Source of the DNA: Actinidia chinensis
Taxonomy: Eukaryota > Streptophyta > Magnoliopsida > Ericales > Actinidiaceae
Reading direction: 5' to 3'
DNA: 32,087 nucleotides
NCBI GenBank assembly: GCA_009663005.1
Contig: VIGQ01000464.1
Coordinates: 1 to 32,087 of the forward strand
Within the stretch, counting starts at the first letter, position 1, and every line of letters begins with the position of its first letter. The notes under the pieces are model-generated. The model was not told the DNA's origin. It did not search any database and saw only the letters and a list, made by a program, of their open reading frames with translations. This document shows, piece after piece, positions 1-11,447 of the stretch. A program made the translations under genes and the position numbers.

Positions 1-660
1 GACTAAACACACATTGCCTAAGGCAAGAAAAAGCCGTACTCAGATAATTCGAATTTATTGAGCTCTATATCCGGTCAAATCAACACACTTGGGCCAAAGA
101 AGACCACAAACCCAAGAGTCGTTCGACCCAAAAACCTTATGGCATACTCAAGACCAAAAGACTTAAACGAAATCATTCGAGTTTCGAACAAACTCATCCA
201 GGTCGGCCTGACTGCTCCTTTGGTCCCTCTGCCGAACTAAAGCCCCACATCGAACCTGTCGAACGACCTGTTCAATCGCCTACCAAACTAAAACCGAACA
301 GACTTATCCAACTCGCATTGGTTGAATTGCCAAACACCACTACTGACAACCGAACTAAGAACTCCCTATGACCGAGCTACTGAACTCGCCAATGTCGGTG
401 TCGAACTTTGCCAATGCCAAGCTTGCTATTGTCGAGCAGCCCGGAATGGCCGAACTACCTTAGCCGAGTTGCCCGGGTCTAACTCTTCCTCTCAACCGAA
501 CTTAGCTCCCAACTGATTCCAAGAACGAACCCAAGATAGGGTTCGGTACGCCAAGCACAAATAAACACATTGGGCCGAACAACAACTGCCGAAAACTTGA
601 TCTGCCGAACTTGATTTTTCTCGATTATTTATATAAATGAACATTTAACCATCTAGAATC
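1..660. repeat. CGAAC-rich degenerate block, probably retroelement-derived
   Basis: This stretch is GC-richer than the DNA to its right and is dominated by a recurring CCGAACT/CGAAC word, with about a dozen copies between 186 and 610. Some phrases recur in variant form, such as TTGGGCCAAAG near 89 and TTGGGCCGAAC near 569. No frame gives a recognisable protein; the two short plus-strand open stretches (58-240 and 322-516) look like by-products of the base bias. A TATA-like TATATAAAT lies at 630-638, where the composition changes back to AT-rich. Simple repetitive content with a TATA at its edge would suit LTR or untranslated retroelement sequence, but no second LTR, PBS or polypurine tract is visible and the left side runs off the window. 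Family unknown. Confidence 0.35.
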
Positions 661-1000
661 CATGTCCTTATTCGGTTTGCTGTGCTACTTTAACTTTACA
701 TGAATTTAAAAATAAAAGGGCAACTGGAGGAGGAAAGTATAACGCTGACCTAGGAGTGATAGAATAATGGTGATGCAATGCAGCCCCCAATATGGTTTGT
801 TACATATCAACCAGGCTAGTTCAAATCCAACCATTGGTTTCCCCACCGAAATCATTAAATGAGCATCAAATAGTCGTCTTACTTCCAAACCTGTGTTCAA
901 GTTACGGCAAGGATCGTCCTGACTAGGCAGATAAATATTCTTGAGTTGTGTATGCTCTTTCAACCCTATTGATGAATTTACAAGTGCTTTGGATTCTCTA
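661..1000. other. Unassigned non-repetitive stretch with an 85-codon minus-strand opening
   Basis: The minus strand is open for 85 codons (963 to 706). Its composition is more balanced than the AT-rich DNA that follows. The predicted peptide is rich in leucine and isoleucine at its C-terminal end, with no motif I recognise, no convincing splice sites and no obvious promoter. It could be a fragment of an old gene or transposon, or chance. I do not call it a gene. Confidence 0.2.
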
Positions 1001-3470
1001 CAGTTGAAAATTTAGATTGTAAAGTGGATTTGTAAAGTGTGACCGCACCATTTTATTAAAATTTAAATCAAATATAATTTAACAATTATTGATTTTATGT
1101 TAACTAAGCACTTTTAACACTAGCTTCCATCAGTATTTTCATCATTAATTCTATTTTATTATAATATGATTTTTTTACTATTTATTTATTATATTTTCAA
1201 AAAACAAAAATTTCAACTGTCACATTTCTGCAATGATCACATATTCCATAATGATAGTTTTAAATGAATATTTTTTAAAATGATATATTTTCAAAACGAT
1301 CATATTTGTTTAAAAATGTAGTATTTTTTAAAATTATATTTAAAATGGTCATATTTTTGCAAATCGTTATTTAATTGAACGATATAAGAAGAAAAATTCA
1401 AGTTTAGAGTTAATTAATCAATTGCAAGTAAAAAAACATATCTTAAAAATAGTAAAAGTATAAGGAATCAAAAATAATTTATACTTTAAATTAGTTGGCA
1501 CCGGACTGTTATCAAATTCTGAGCATACTATGCAAATTTTAGTTTGTAGAATATTTTAACTAATCAATGCGAAAACATTTTTAGGTTTCATTTGGTTAAA
1601 AAAACCAAAGGTGCCTTTAGCCACTGGTTGTGGATGCTCTAATATACCAATTGTCTTAAACGACAAGGCACCGCTGTATCCAAACAACACCAAGTATTTT
1701 AAATAAAAATATAGAAACTATTTTTTCCAAATTTTTAATAAAAAAATATTTTATTTTTATTTTTCTTTTGGAGAAAGATAGAAAACTATTTTGAACATAT
1801 TTTTTTTCAGTTTTTGTTCAAAAAAAAAAAACATAAACAAAAAAAAGCATTTTTCTATTTTTATCTTTTTTCAAATCATTTTATTTCATTTTTTTAAAAA
1901 CATATTTTATGCTTATATTTTTTGAAAGAATTATTTTTTTTACCATCCTTTTTCTATTTTTCTATTTTGAAAAACAGTTTGTGTTTATATTTTTTTTTTA
2001 GATTGTTTTTGGTAATTAGTTGTAAAATAGAAAAAAAAAATCTCCAAAACTAAAAAAAAAACATTTTTTTTTCAAGAAAATCAGCTTTCAACACAACTAT
2101 TTTTTTTTTAAATTGTGAAACAACATAGGAAAAAATTAAATAAAGTTAAACACGTGTTTGGCAAGGGTGATAAAATATATTGAATTAATGGAGGATGAGT
2201 TTTATTTAAATAAATGGGTTTGGTTTTCTTTGTGTTGGTTTTGAGTTATAATCATTTGTTTAAAAGGGTCATTAAGAGTAAACAGACCCATTAGTACCCA
2301 AGTCATTTTGACACGCCAATATTGTACATTCTGTTGTGAAGATTAATACTACAAAAAATTATTATTAATCAGATACAAATTAATAATCCGTCATACTATT
2401 TTATTAAATTTAATAAAGAGTGTGATACACGGAAATTTATACTAATTTATCTGATATAAATTGGTACGACGTAATTAATTGATATTCGATCAATATAATT
2501 TTTGATAATATTAAAATAACCCCAAATGATGAACTGTAATGTTGGCAAAAATTTGAAAGGTTGTACCTTGTCTAAAAGCATATCGAGTCTATAATTCAAT
2601 TATCGATCATTCATCTAGAAGCCTTAGAAAAAAACTGATATTAAATTGATCTACGTCAATAGTCACAAAACTTAAAATACATAATTTTTAAATAAAACAG
2701 ATGATGACAGCTGTCGTTCATATTTTTTAAAAAACAAATGAACTTAGGTTAAATGGGTATCGATTATTTGATTAAGTTAATTTTTGCATGTATCAACTAT
2801 TTAGGTCGTTGTGAATGTTTAAAAGTCAAGTTTTTTAACTTTTGCTAATCAAAAAAAATTTAAATTTTTTGATTTTTTGTCTTTTTGAATTTACTTTATT
2901 AAAAATAAGTAAAAAAACAAAACAAAAAGTAAATTTAACTTTATTTATTTATAATATGTTTTTTTAAAAAAAAAAATGATATCAAGAGCCTTAAGTTGAA
3001 TTAGGTATGATACATAAGGTTCAATTAAGTGGACCAACACACGGTAAATGGTACGTGCCAATCAGATTATCTGAACGCCTTGGAACCAAAAAACGCTTTT
3101 GAAAAACTCCAAGGTCATGGGAAAGAAACCTAGATCATAGTCCCAAATAGTGGGACCGTGACATATGCACAGGTATCAAAAACAAAGTCATTAAACAGTT
3201 AAGGCATAACTTGTCGATTTGTTCATTTCGATTGTCAAATCAAATTTCATATATAGGCTGGGTTATAGTGATTGATATTTTCAGATTTTAATAATAACTG
3301 CTACGACTCTATTATAAAACGCAACATTTTGAATGTAAATTTACTAGTGTAGTACGATTTGGAAATTCATTTAAGTGAATCTAAAAAGATTGAGATTCAC
3401 GTGAAATTATTTTTTTTTCCTTAAAACTATCACTTTTTTTTTTTCCAAATGGGTGAAGCCTTTACATAAT
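1001..3470. other. AT-rich intergenic DNA, no gene seen
   Basis: All frames are closed by frequent stops. The stretch 1690-2150 is almost pure A and T homopolymer runs on both strands. A short hairpin can be drawn from GGTGCCTT at about 1609 and AAGGCACC at about 1665, next to an outward-facing TATCCAAACAACACC that resembles the end of a MITE. A TGTTTGG-type word near 2155 could be another decayed end, but no paired element could be delimited. Confidence 0.5.
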
Positions 3471-4040
3471 TTTTGATCAAATAGATAAAAAAATTCTAAA
3501 GTTCGACAATCTTTTTACAATGAATCCTTTTACCCATAAAAAAATAAAATTACACTTTTCTTTCTTTTCCCTCATTTTTATTTTTATTAATAATTATTTT
3601 ATTAGTGATCAAAATTTTATATTATATTAATCTTTTGAAGATAGGAGTCTAAAAATATAAAAAAAAATTTAATTTTAAAGATAAAAATAATTTTTTTTTA
3701 TTTTTAGTGAAAGTTCTTTAAAATTATGATAATTTTTTCTTACTTTTAGACTCTTTTTATCAGAGAAATCGAAAAAATATAAAATATTAATTAATCAATA
3801 AAAAAAATCATTAAAAAACCAATAAAATATGAAAAATCAAGCAGATATTAAAAAAATTACTCAAATAAAAAAAAATCATTTTCATTTACATTTCTTTTTT
3901 TTAATTGTAATTTTTATGTATTGATGAAATTCCTTTTATTCAATGGTGTGTAATAAAAATATTTGAGTTAAAAAAAGTATTTAAATAAATTCATCATAGT
4001 AAGAACAAAAAAATATAAAATTTTATAAAAAAAGATTACA
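3471..4040. repeat. Dispersed AT-rich repeat, copy A
   Basis: This segment aligns by eye, in the same orientation, with 5493-6065. Shared landmarks in order are TTTTGATCA at the start, a GATAAAAAAA-TCTAAAGTT block, an internal pair around GAGTC and AGACTCTTT, TTAGTGAA near 3705, the GACTCTTTTTATCAGA block near 3750, AAAATATGAAA near 3824, and AAAATATTTGAGT near 3956. It has no coding capacity. The opposed GAGTC/GACTC blocks around the middle give it partial foldback character, as in copy B. It looks like an old, diverged non-autonomous element, but no terminal inverted repeat or target duplication is clear. Confidence 0.6.
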
Positions 4041-5492
4041 TGGTGAGTACTAGTGGAAAAATAACTGGACTATGTTTAACTAGACTTTTCTTATTTTGAT
4101 GGGTTAATGTGGAGTGAGAAGGACAAAAGAGAAACAATTGAGTGTAATATGAAATTAATTCAATTACATTATGTAAAAATTGTTACCGATTTCAATTGCA
4201 TTAGTTGGGTGTTGTAACAACAGGCGGTAGGTAGGGTATTATTCGAATGTTAGAAAAAAGCTCTTAATTATTTACTAGACACCAAAATTAGTTTTTAGAT
4301 GAGATGATTAAATGTCTGATTAACTAGTGATATTAGAGTTAGGGGTTAGGGACGGCGCTTAAACACGCTTTTACTCCCCCTATTAAGTGCATGGTAATTA
4401 CTTTTCAAGTGTATTTTTCATTAATCTGGGAATCATTAAGCATGTGGATATTAAAAAGTTGTGAGAATTTTATAAAGAAAAAAAATAAGGACAACTAAAG
4501 ATTAAGCTTAACATTGTAACTTCCCCTTTCGCTTTTCCCAGCCCACAATTCTTCGTTCAAAAATACACCCTAAAGCATTGAATTTTACAAACAAAAAAAA
4601 AAAAAAAATAGGTTGGCATGCCACTTAGAGATCACAACAGGTCGGGTTAGCATGGGAGACTATTACCTGAATCCAAACTTGCTTAAGAAATCTCCCCTAG
4701 ACTCGTCTATACCCACTTAATCCCTTCCCAAAAATCTAAAAAAAAAAAAAAAAAATCAAACCTACCCGCTTTTTTCTGTTTGTGTTCCAAGCCTAATACA
4801 TATTTCAGATTTTTTCAAGTACTACACAAGGTATATAAAACTATTTTTCAAGGTTATTTACAGGATGCTAAATTAAAAAACTTTGAAGAAGGCAAAAATA
4901 AATAATAATTAAAATAAAAAAATTGAAAAAATAATAGATAAACACAGAACGCCAATTAAAGCCGGGGTTTGGACCCCTATAATTTGAACTCATATTGTAA
5001 TATTGCAAAGATAAAAATTAAAAATAATTATTATTTTTATTTTCCAACTGTTTCCAAGCATTTTTTTCTCAAATCTTGCATTTTTTGTGAAAAAATATTA
5101 TTTGACCCCCATCCATATAATGGGTGAAAAGGAGATCAATAACCCCATTTGGTAAGTTCATTATTATTGTTACGCCCAAAAACTTGCTATAGATTGCGAT
5201 GGGCTAAAGTCTTGGGGCCTAGCTTGCTTCCCGTCCTTTAAAAGTTCAGCCAACCGTGAATGGATTCGAGTTTATCACGAGTTTTGTTTGGGAAATTGAG
5301 TGTTTATCCGATTTTATTTTTTATTTTGAAACTTATTTGTTAAGATTCGTGGAGTTTGTTGCATAAACATGTTTTTCTATCGATTTATAGGATGGTTTGA
5401 AACAATAGATGTTGAACCCAGTTTAGTTTCTGTAATTGTTTTTTTTTTGGCCGTGATTTGGTTTACAGATTCTCATTGTTTTGAAACATATA
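4041..5492. other. AT-rich intergenic DNA between repeat copies A and B
   Basis: No open frame, RNA gene or recognisable element was found. The content is homopolymer A runs (near 4592 and 4738), a patch with CAGGTCGGGTTAGCATGGG near 4638, and ordinary AT-rich sequence. The GGGGTTAGGG near 4341 is too short to be telomeric. Confidence 0.5.
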
Positions 5493-6065
5493 TTTTGATC
5501 AGAGATAAAAAAAAATCTAAAGTTTGGCCATATTTTTTATCTATTTGAATATTTGTTTATCCAAAAAAAAAAATAAAACACACCCCATTTTTTAGTCTTT
5601 TGCGATAAAGAGTCGAAAAATATAAAAAAATATTATTATAATTAGAGATAGAATAGTTTTATTTTCTTAGTGAACTTTCTCTTAAATTAGATAAAATTTT
5701 TTCTTTTTAGACTCTTTATCAGAAAACTGAAAAAAAAGTTATTACAATATTGATTAATAAGTAAAACAAATCACTAAAGACAGTTAAAATATGAAACATA
5801 AAAGCAGATACAAAAAAAATACCAAAATAGAAAATGAAAGTGATTTCGTACGTCCATTTTCTTTAAGTGATTTTTATATTTATTGAAATTAATTTATCAA
5901 TGGTTGTATAAAAATATTTGAGTAAGAATAAATAGTTTAAAATAAATGTATCATAATAAGGACAAAAAATTATAAAAACTCTAACGGAGTAGACTAAGAA
6001 AAGCAATAGTTTTTTTTTAAATAGTATCATGGGTATGGGAATTATTACAGTCTCTAATATAATCA
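5493..6065. repeat. Dispersed AT-rich repeat, copy B
   Basis: This is a diverged direct copy of 3471-4040; its right end also matches copy C. The inner part is a visible imperfect foldback: GATAAAGAGTCGAAAAATATAAAA near 5605 opposes TTTTTAGACTCTTTATC near 5705, with the centre near 5660. The right end (ACTCTAACGGAGTAGACTAAG to TATGGGAATTATTA) matches the right end of copy C at about 6456-6520 and is not seen in copy A, so copy A is probably right-truncated. The short open frames across this repeat are not supported as genes. Confidence 0.6.
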
Positions 6066-6230
6066 CAACTCATTTTGAATCTCAAATCTTCTCATGCTAT
6101 ATACCGTTTGAAATCGATTTGAGTAATTTAACGACTGAAATGAAATTTACCCTGATACTATTTTATCCCTCAAAAACTATCCACTTCTTTTTCATAGCGT
6201 GTTACCAATATAGGTCTTATCCAATGCAAT

Positions 6231-6530
6231 AAAAAAATCTTTAAATTTTGGCATATTTTTATCCTTTGGATATTTTTTTTAGTGAAATTCACATCAAAAA
6301 CTAAACATCTTCTTTTTCCTCATTCTCTCAATTAGCAAAAAAAATTTAATCCTTATAGTTTCTAATTTGTCTCCATTTTAAATAATGTCCTCTTCGTATT
6401 ATCACTGTTATCTTTTATTGACGTTATAAATCTTATCTGTTTTTTTATATTGTAAAAACTCTAATGAATACGCTAAGGAGTGATTTTTTTAATATAATAC
6501 CCATGGGCACGATAATTATTAGTTGATATA
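6231..6530. repeat. Dispersed AT-rich repeat, copy C (internally deleted)
   Basis: The left end (AAAAAAATCTTTAAATTTTG, then a TTTTTATC block) matches the left part of copy B, and the right end (AAAACTCTAATGAATACGCTAAGG, then CCCATGGGCACG) matches copy B's right end. The middle is missing, so this copy is about half length. It starts only about 165 bp after copy B, which suggests a local tandem arrangement or repeated insertion at one site. Confidence 0.5.
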
Positions 6531-8501
6531 TATGGATGCTTTTGTTTGTCCTATTATTTTTGGTAAATCTCTTGAAACAATTTAAGGTGTGTTTTGGGCT
6601 TATGGGTGAGGAATTTGACCAGCAATTATTGAATTGAACATTGTAAATTTTATAATAAAATGAGCAGAATGAGAATTTGGGAAAAAATAGAAGAACATAA
6701 AATACGTGATTCGACACAGTTCTGCGTCCCACATACAAAACTTCAATGGTTACATCATGATACTCTAACAGAGGGTGTTTACAATCATCTCATAATTACA
6801 TTTTAATCATATCAACCCCTAATTCATAATCAATAGATCAAATATATCCCAACCATTTAAATAGCGAGAAAAGCTAATAACTTGAACTCTATTTTTTATC
6901 TATTTCAAATTTTTTTTATAGTTTTTTTCTAGCGACGGTAATTGTGTACGGCATATGAACATATATACTCACCTGTGATGAAATCCACATTGTGGTGGGC
7001 TCCTCTATATGGAGTTTACAATGCGAAAAATACCGTTTCTCTCAGTTTTTTTTGTAGGGTAGGGTGGCGTGTTGTGGGGGGCTTTGGTTCTTTCGCACTA
7101 GTGGGGTCAAAGGTTGGATGATATTCATTCATGTTGTCTTTGGTCAAGATTCATAGCCAAACAAACTTTGACCCCTTAGACCTGCCATGTTTGGACCTCT
7201 TGGTCAAAAGTTGACAGAGCAATGTAAGATAGAGAGAAAATCTTACAAGGACTTTTTTTTCAAGTTTGGTTTTCCTCTTCCCAAAAACATGTATCAACTT
7301 TACGTGTCCATGGCTGTTATGAAACCTTTTCGTATTTAAGTTGAATGCAAAGACTGCATATAAAACGACTTCCAAACCTCTTTACAGCTTATAACTACTT
7401 TTTTCCCATTAAAGTTAATCTAGTGTGACTGAGAAAGAGATTTAAGGTTTTTTTTTATAAAATTGAGTTGTGTTAAAATTGATTATTCAAATGAATTTTT
7501 TTATTATTTTAAAATTATTTTGACCTATAAGCAAAAGAGAATTTGGTGAAAGCAAAGCTAAATGCAAATAACCTGCAGCAAATACTTTCTAATACCTTAG
7601 CTCTTTATTTTTGGTGAGGTAAAATTATTGTCACGTATGTCGATGCGGCAGCGGTAGCTTAATCTTAGTCATCCATTACTCGATTAAGTTGTACTTTTAT
7701 ACTTTCGTTCAATATTATTGGTCCTATTTAGGATTATAACTTTTAAAAAAAATAAGGAGATCTGTAATTATTGCTGTGATTTAAATTTAGAAGTATTAGT
7801 TTCAACATTGCCTTTTATTTCTCCACTTTCACAAGTATTCCTAGCATTTATTAAGGATAAATTTTAAAAATTTAATTTTAATGTTTTGAGGGCATCCTAA
7901 ATAAATAATATCAAACAATATGGAACGGATGAAGTATTGTTTTACTCTTTCTTTTTTTAATATACTGGCATTGACATAGCTCCACAATAATGGGTTATTC
8001 TGGTCCTCTTGGATTTTAGTTTCTCAAAACAGTTGTAAAACCAATTTTTTGAAAATGAATTTGGTAAGTTGTCTTTATTTCTTTGTTTTACAAGTCTATA
8101 TATTTAGGATAAACTCGGTTGAAATTTCCGAGGGTATTTATTTTGGAAACCTACAAATTGCCTCCCACATCCCAAGCAATTTTATTTGAGAGCTTTTGAC
8201 CCCCGGCCCAACCTCGCTTCCACGCTCAACAATTAATATTATGCCCCATCTATTTTTCCCTTCCCAACCACTTGTTTTTTCATTTTTTTTTATAGTTTTT
8301 GTTTCTTTTTTTTTTCATTAGTTTTTTTTATGTAAACCTATTTCTTTTTTGTTTATCATCTTATTTTTTTGGGGACTAAATATAATTTTTTTTATATATG
8401 TTTGTAATCTTTATTTTTTTTTAGTTGTAAATTTTGGAAGTCATTATTTGTAGAAAAATTAAAAAGTATAAAAATATGGATCAAAAATATTATGTAATTG
8501 T
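6531..8501. other. AT-rich intergenic DNA left of the gypsy element
   Basis: No gene is supported. The minus-strand openings at 6445-6738 and 7151-7375 lack any recognisable motif. The stretch contains the W-box cluster listed separately and long T runs at 8270-8420. It ends where the composition jumps to GC-rich at the gypsy LTR edge. Confidence 0.5.
7105..7215. promoter_or_regulatory. Cluster of W-box cores (TTGAC)
   Basis: There are five TTGAC cores in 111 bp: GGTCAA at 7105-7110, 7142-7147 and 7202-7207 (minus-strand TTGACC), TTGACC at 7168-7173, and TTGAC(A) at 7211-7215. W-boxes are the known binding sites of plant WRKY factors. No gene follows that I can identify on either side, so whether these sites control anything is unknown, and chance remains possible in a long AT-rich stretch. 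Confidence 0.25.
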
Positions 8502-9144
8502 TGTGGTAAAAAACTGGGGCGAGCAACCAACATCAATATTGCTCTCTCCTCGGCACTGGGCCTCGATGCTTGCGGGCGACCTCACAGACGACCAGAAGTA
8601 AAGGGTCAGGGCGAGGCGCTCAAACCCTCCGCGTGGAGATCAGACCAAGGTGGATGAAACCATCACATAGCTCCTTGAGGATATTAGTGGAGTGTGCTCA
8701 GCGTACCTTGTTAATGGGGGAGTGGCCTTTTTATAGCCGGAGTCATGGCCGTGCCCATGGATCACGGCGAGACCTCGGAAGATGAGTATTGAAAGATATC
8801 TCGGAGATATAGGAACATAAATTGGAAAGATTGGCCATCTGGAAGATCCCGCAATGTTGGTGTTGTGGGGGAGACATTTCGCGATGGGCGTATAGATAGG
8901 ATTCTTGTGGAGATGGTCAAGCCGAGTATTCTACCTCGCCAAGGGCGAGGAGGAGACAGACTTTTGCTCCTGGGCGAGCTCATTGGGAGATAGCTTGGCG
9001 AGGTTCCGTTCTGAACGTAAGACTCGTTTTAACCTCCGGTCCCCCCCCCAAGAGGGTTCGAGATAAGTAACTTTGGGGATACCATGGCGACATCTCTGAG
9101 CTTGGCGACGTATATGCCTTGGTCGGTGAGATTTATCCACATCA
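8502..9144 (-). repeat. 3' LTR of the gypsy element
   Basis: On the minus strand it begins TGATGTGGATAAA directly after the polypurine tract and ends TTTTTTACCACA at 8502. The two ends are near-inverted copies (TGATGTGGATAAA against TGTGGTAAA) with the usual TG...CA termini. The length is about 643 bp. GC content rises sharply at the 8502 edge. It holds a TATA box on the minus strand at 8726-8736. The left edge is inferred from the terminal dinucleotide and composition, because there is no second LTR to compare. Confidence 0.65.
8726..8736 (-). promoter_or_regulatory. TATA box of the gypsy LTR
   Basis: The minus strand reads CTATAAAAAGG, a strong TATA match, about 410 bp into the LTR from its 5' end. 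It marks the U3/R area of a minus-strand LTR promoter and supports the assigned orientation. Confidence 0.6.
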
Positions 9145-9159
9145 GTAGCCCCCTACTCG
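9145..9159 (-). other. Polypurine tract of the gypsy element
   Basis: The minus strand reads CGAGTAGGGGGCTAC immediately before the LTR start TGATGTGG. A short G-rich purine run abutting the 3' LTR is the primer for plus-strand DNA synthesis in LTR retrotransposons. Its position fixes the element's orientation. Confidence 0.6.
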
Positions 9160-9228
9160 AAATGGCAGAGGAGGAATTGGAGGATTTACGAGTAGTTTAT
9201 TACAATTCTGGTGTTAATTCCAAATAGC

Positions 9229-9482
9229 GCACGTGGTCCTCTTCAAACAACACGTGAGTTGGAGCATTGAATGCTGACACGGCGACATGATAGTAGGTGC
9301 AGCTTTAAATGACTGAAATCAGGCGGGAATCGCGGAGCGTTGTATCGCGACCGTAGGCTTGAGGCGGCGCATTACCGAGGAGCTTTGGCGGGGATTCAAT
9401 TATTACCTCGGGAGATGAAGCTGCGCCTGGGAGTAATCATTGCATTGAATGGATCTGAACCCCTATTTCTCCCTATATATAG
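9229..9482 (+). promoter_or_regulatory. Promoter of the antisense gene: two G-boxes and a TATA box
   Basis: CACGTG occurs at 9230-9235 and again at 9251-9256, 21 bp apart, and TATATATAG at 9474-9482. The TATA box sits in a CCCTATATATAGAG context followed by a pyrimidine-rich stretch, as in plant core promoters; the expected start of transcription is near 9505-9515. The site lies inside the element body, outside the LTR, and points the opposite way to the LTR promoter. CACGTG is the core bound by plant bZIP and bHLH factors. Function is inferred from motif order only. Confidence 0.5.
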
Positions 9483-10345
9483 AGAAGTGGAGGAGTGAGG
9501 AGGTGGGGTCCCTCTCTCACCCCCCCCGTAGTACCTTTCTGCTATTGTTTGTCAAGCTATTGCTCTTGCATTTTAGTTTCTCCTCGCCCTACTCGTGATC
9601 GCCCCGCGTCGTCTTCTTTCAATTAGTACTCTTCTCTTTTATCGTTCTCGTAGTTTATGTCCCGTAATTTCTGACGTAACTAGATCTGGCGACCTAGACT
9701 CATACCTTCGTGGATAATCGAAACTTAGGAGAAGGCTCCCCCTGCTGGCTGACGAGGTATAAAGTCAATCTCTTCATCGCCCGTGGAGGTTCACCCGTGA
9801 GCGAATCCCATTTATCGCAATTCATCCCCAGTAAGGAAAAAACGAATATCATGGGACCATAGAGGAGTTGAACGCTCTTAGGGAGACCGCTATTCTTTCC
9901 CTCCGAGGTGCGGGTAAGGCTTCCCGACGCCGGGGAGATACTCACTTCTACCGTCCGGGGCGGAGGTCGCTTTTTACGAGCCGCGTTCCCGCCGGCCTTC
10001 GTTTTCCCCTTCTAATACCATTAGGCAATTCTTCCATTTACAACATCTGCCCGGCCCAGTTCGTTCCAAACGCATGGAGAAGCGTTGACTTGCTCTATGG
10101 CGTTGTGGCGGGTATACAAATATGACATCAAAACATTTCCGAGTTTAGGAACTGTTTAGTTTAAAAGAATCCTAAACCGACCAAGGCTGGTATACTCAAG
10201 GCGAGAACAAAAAGGTTCTGCTCGAAGGTTACCCCAACAACGTCAAGGGGTGGAAGAGCAAGTTCTTCTTGTATCAGACGATGAATGGAGATTCCCGCAG
10301 GAAGGTCCGGTGGGCGCCCCAGAGTTCCGAGGACTATGGATCCAG

Positions 10346-10418
10346 GTCGGTAGCTTTTTTCTTCTACCTGTTTTCGTACCTTGAATGCTCGGGTGTGTAA
10401 CATTATTATTCTTTTCAG
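10346..10418 (+). other. Candidate intron 1 of the antisense gene
   Basis: A donor GT (10346, or 10350 in the alternative) follows CAG/CGG, and a T-rich tract ends in TTCTTTTCAG at 10418. The segment is 69-73 bases, close to the shortest plant introns, and is AT-richer than its flanks. Flanking codons on both sides fit the antisense protein. Confidence 0.45.
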
Positions 10419-11076
10419 AAAAGCACGGTTAATAATCCACCTCGACTTACGACGAACAAACCGAAAGTTTCGAAGAGATTTTAGGTCGTCGAGAAGTCGG
10501 ACGCTTCTCAGGCAGTGTGCTGAATCAAAGTCGTTTGGCCGAGTATTTGGGCTCTCTGAATCTAGGACGTCGAGGATGGAGGGCGACAATCTTCGAGCGG
10601 AGAAACTCAAGCTCCTCAAGCGACGGGGGGAGTTCGAAAATCCCCATGATCAAGCTCGGCGAGACAAAGCCCTTCCGAGACGCACAATTCAATCTAGTGT
10701 ATAGGATCCTTAGAACAAACTTTAGGAGGTTGCTACCTCACATTCCCGACCTGACCCTTTGAGGTGGTTAGGGGGAAAGGTTATGGATCTATAGTAGATC
10801 GTCCTCGGAATGCCTCGGCTCAATTCCTGTCGGATCTTTTCGGACTCGAGCCTACCCGTCAGAGCTTGAATCGAGAATGGTATTGACTTTCTTTTTTCTA
10901 GGAGATGATTATTTTCCTATAGAATCGTATGTTATTTGTGCCGGCTATGTCGAAGAGGAGTGAGCTTCAGAAGATTGGCGAGAGATCGGGAAAACGGATC
11001 GGTGCGAGCTAGGGGATCCCGCTCTGGCGAAGGGGGTCGTAATTGGCGACAAGCGGCCCGGAGGAAGAGTATCACA

Positions 11077-11090
11077 GGGGGGGGGGGGGG
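11077..11090 (+). repeat. G14 run inside the antisense gene
   Basis: Fourteen consecutive G residues lie in the linker region of the antisense gene. Such a run is prone to slippage and may be one source of its frameshifts, or an assembly artefact. Confidence 0.6.
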
Positions 11091-11366
11091 AAGGATGCCC
11101 AGCAAGAAGGGGAAGGATGACGAGGCCGAAGGAAAAAGGAGTCGACGTCGTCGAGACAAAGCTCCGACCATCAGCCGCCGCCTTCTCTCGCCCCGGGGGA
11201 AGGGTTCCTCGGCCAAATCTCGGCACTGTCCTGGGCCCCACAGCTTCTATGTGGGCAGCCCATCAGTGGCCGAGAGTTGTGCGGGGGGTGTTTCCCCCGA
11301 GCCTGACAGGAGAAGGTGGAGAACTCACCTTGGACCAGACGACGATGAAGCTCTGCCATGTGATCG

Positions 11367-11447
11367 GTAGGTACTCTTCGGGGCTTTCCACTTGTCCTGT
11401 CGATTTAATTAACTCGATGCTAAAAAAATGTTTCCTTTCTGTTATAG
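11367..11447 (+). other. Candidate intron 2 of the antisense gene
   Basis: Donor GGTAGGTAC (GT at 11367 or 11371) and acceptor TTTCTGTTATAG ending at 11447 bound an AT- and T-rich 77-81 base segment between GC-rich coding-like stretches. Size, base composition and borders all suit a plant intron. Confidence 0.5.

Noticed and set aside
816..840. TTCAAATCC, a possible tRNA B-box
   Set aside because: The flanking bases do not pair into a T-arm, and no acceptor or anticodon arms can be drawn.
4336..4352. GGGGTTAGGG, telomere-like
   Set aside because: Only about one and a half units; no array.
10161..10619. 152-codon minus-strand open frame, the second longest in the window
   Set aside because: It lies opposite the antisense gene, whose plus-strand codons carry the recognisable family words; the minus frame shows no motif.
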